A stretch of 64,000 bases of DNA from Devosia rhizoryzae. GTDB taxonomy: Bacteria > Pseudomonadota > Alphaproteobacteria > Rhizobiales > Devosiaceae. Shown piece by piece: positions 63,174-64,000 of the stretch; position 1 is the first letter of the stretch, and each line of letters begins with the position of its first letter. The stretch spans positions 992,001 to 1,056,000 of the forward strand of contig NZ_CP068046.1 in NCBI RefSeq assembly GCF_016698665.1, written 5' to 3'. The notes below the pieces were generated by a model that was not told where the DNA came from, made no database searches, and was given only the letters and a program-made list of their open reading frames with translations. The position numbers and the translations under genes are program-made.

Positions 63174-64000
63174 TGTGGCGCGATGACAGAAGTGACTTTC
63201 TCGGCTCGTCATCCGGTGTTGCCGATGTGTGCCTCATCGCCGAAGGGTGTTATCCCTATGTCGCCGGTGGCGTATCGAGCTGGATCGATTGGCTCATTCG
63301 CGCGCATCCGGAGCTGACCTTCAGGGTGCTGGCCGTCCTGCCCAGTGCTCCGACCACGCCGCCGCGCTACGCTCGGCCCGACAACTTGTTGTCGATAGAG
63401 CATGTGCGGCTGGACGACACCAGGATGGGCTCGGCGCGCCCCTGGCCCAAGGTGACCCCGGAGCACTTGGCGGAACTGCTTGGCCAACTCTTGAGCGAGG
63501 GTGACGCAAGCCAGCTTTCAGGGCTTTTGTCTTTGCTCGGCACACCCCGTCATCGGACGGCCCTCGACACGCTGCTCAACTCGCCTGAGGCCTGGCAGAC
63601 CATGTGTGCCTATTACGGGTCGATGTCGCACGCTTCGTTCCTGGGCTACTTCTGGGCCTGGCGTACATTGGTGGGCGGGCTGTTCCGCATGCTGACCTGC
63701 CCCTTGCCGGAAGCGCGCATCTACCATGCCGTGTCGACTGGCTATGCCGGGCTGATCGGGGCGCGCGCCGCCATCGAGACCGGCCGCAATCTCATCATCA
63801 GCGAGCACGGGATTTATTCCAACGAACGCCGCATCGAGATTCTAATGGCGGACTGGATCTCCAACAGCATCGATACCGGGCTCGATCTTTCCGACGATCG
63901 CAAGGACATCCGCGAGCTTTGGGCGCGCAGCTTCGAAAGCTTTGCGCGCATCGCCTATGACGCAGCGACCGAAATCACCGCCCTCTACGAAGCGAACCAG
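63174..64000 (+). CDS. pelF: Pel polysaccharide glycosyltransferase PelF (5' part)
   Basis: The first 275 residues are visible; the window ends within the gene. The ATG has an AAGGA ribosome site. The N-terminal VCLIAEGCYPYVAGGVSSWI and the middle HAVSTGYAGLIGARAAIE and LIISEHGIYSNERRIEI are hallmark PelF motifs (GT4 with DUF3492). PelF is the cytoplasmic polymerase of Pel polysaccharide and uses UDP-GalNAc-type donors. PelG and PelD should follow to the right. The C-terminal donor site lies outside the window. Confidence 0.93.

Overview
The window is high-GC chromosomal DNA of an alphaproteobacterium. Gene content and order (folE-hisI next to a NifU-like scaffold gene, yidD and thrS; PAS_5, PilZ, DUF2336 and C93 transglutaminase-like genes; CtrA-type TTAA-N7-TTAA boxes; dispersed palindromic repeats) point to Hyphomicrobiales, possibly a Devosia-like genus. 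The genus is an inference. I see no rRNA, tRNA, CRISPR array or insertion sequence.

Layout. (1) 1-8.75 kb is mostly housekeeping: a truncated membrane protein, a small membrane protein, a C93 peptidase, tandem PilZ and PAS_5 proteins, a rhomboid protease, hisI, folE, a NifU-like scaffold, yidD, thrS and arfB. Two intergenic palindromic repeats sit around thrS/arfB. (2) 8.77-24.8 kb is a Wzx/Wzy-type exopolysaccharide locus resembling colanic acid synthesis. It holds a phosphohexomutase, an ExoY-type initiating transferase (interrupted by an apparent 1-base frameshift), a Wzc/ExoP co-polymerase-kinase, gmd and fcl for GDP-L-fucose, WcaI-like and other glycosyltransferases, a flippase, a polymerase, a WcaF-like acetyltransferase and manC. 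Embedded on the other strand is a two-gene module, a phage/GTA-type 'spike base' protein translationally coupled to an SGNH-hydrolase-like protein. (3) 24.9-33.6 kb holds envelope and unknown genes, a nitroreductase, a lytic transglycosylase, NAD kinase and a single-domain HD (MESH1-like) hydrolase. (4) 33.7-52.6 kb is a secretion island: a large Sel1-repeat protein, a degenerate LuxR-type response regulator, a 2960-residue animal-haem-peroxidase/RTX protein resembling Mn(II)-oxidising MopA, a type I secretion ATPase, a membrane-anchored RTX protein, the HlyD-type adaptor and an intact LuxR-type response regulator. (5) 52.65-64 kb is glmS followed by a Pel-polysaccharide-like locus: a GH114 hydrolase, a TPR-like protein and a 2019-residue RTX protein on the minus strand, diverging from a PelE-like protein and pelF (cut by the window end).

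The most interesting reading is that PelA is split here. The GH114 hydrolase is a separate exported protein. The PelA-like amidotransferase-fold plus CE4 deacetylase core lies inside a giant protein with four CBM9-like modules, cadherin-like domains and RTX repeats ending in LTASDFIL, so it was probably re-routed through type I secretion. The neighbouring PrtD/HlyD pair and the MopA-like peroxidase (ending LTGSDFNL) make a common exporter plausible. GlmS would supply amino sugar for such a polymer. Together the window looks like an extracellular-matrix region: two polysaccharides, their modifying enzyme, a secreted peroxidase and phage-like spike proteins that in Rhodobacter GTA bind capsule.
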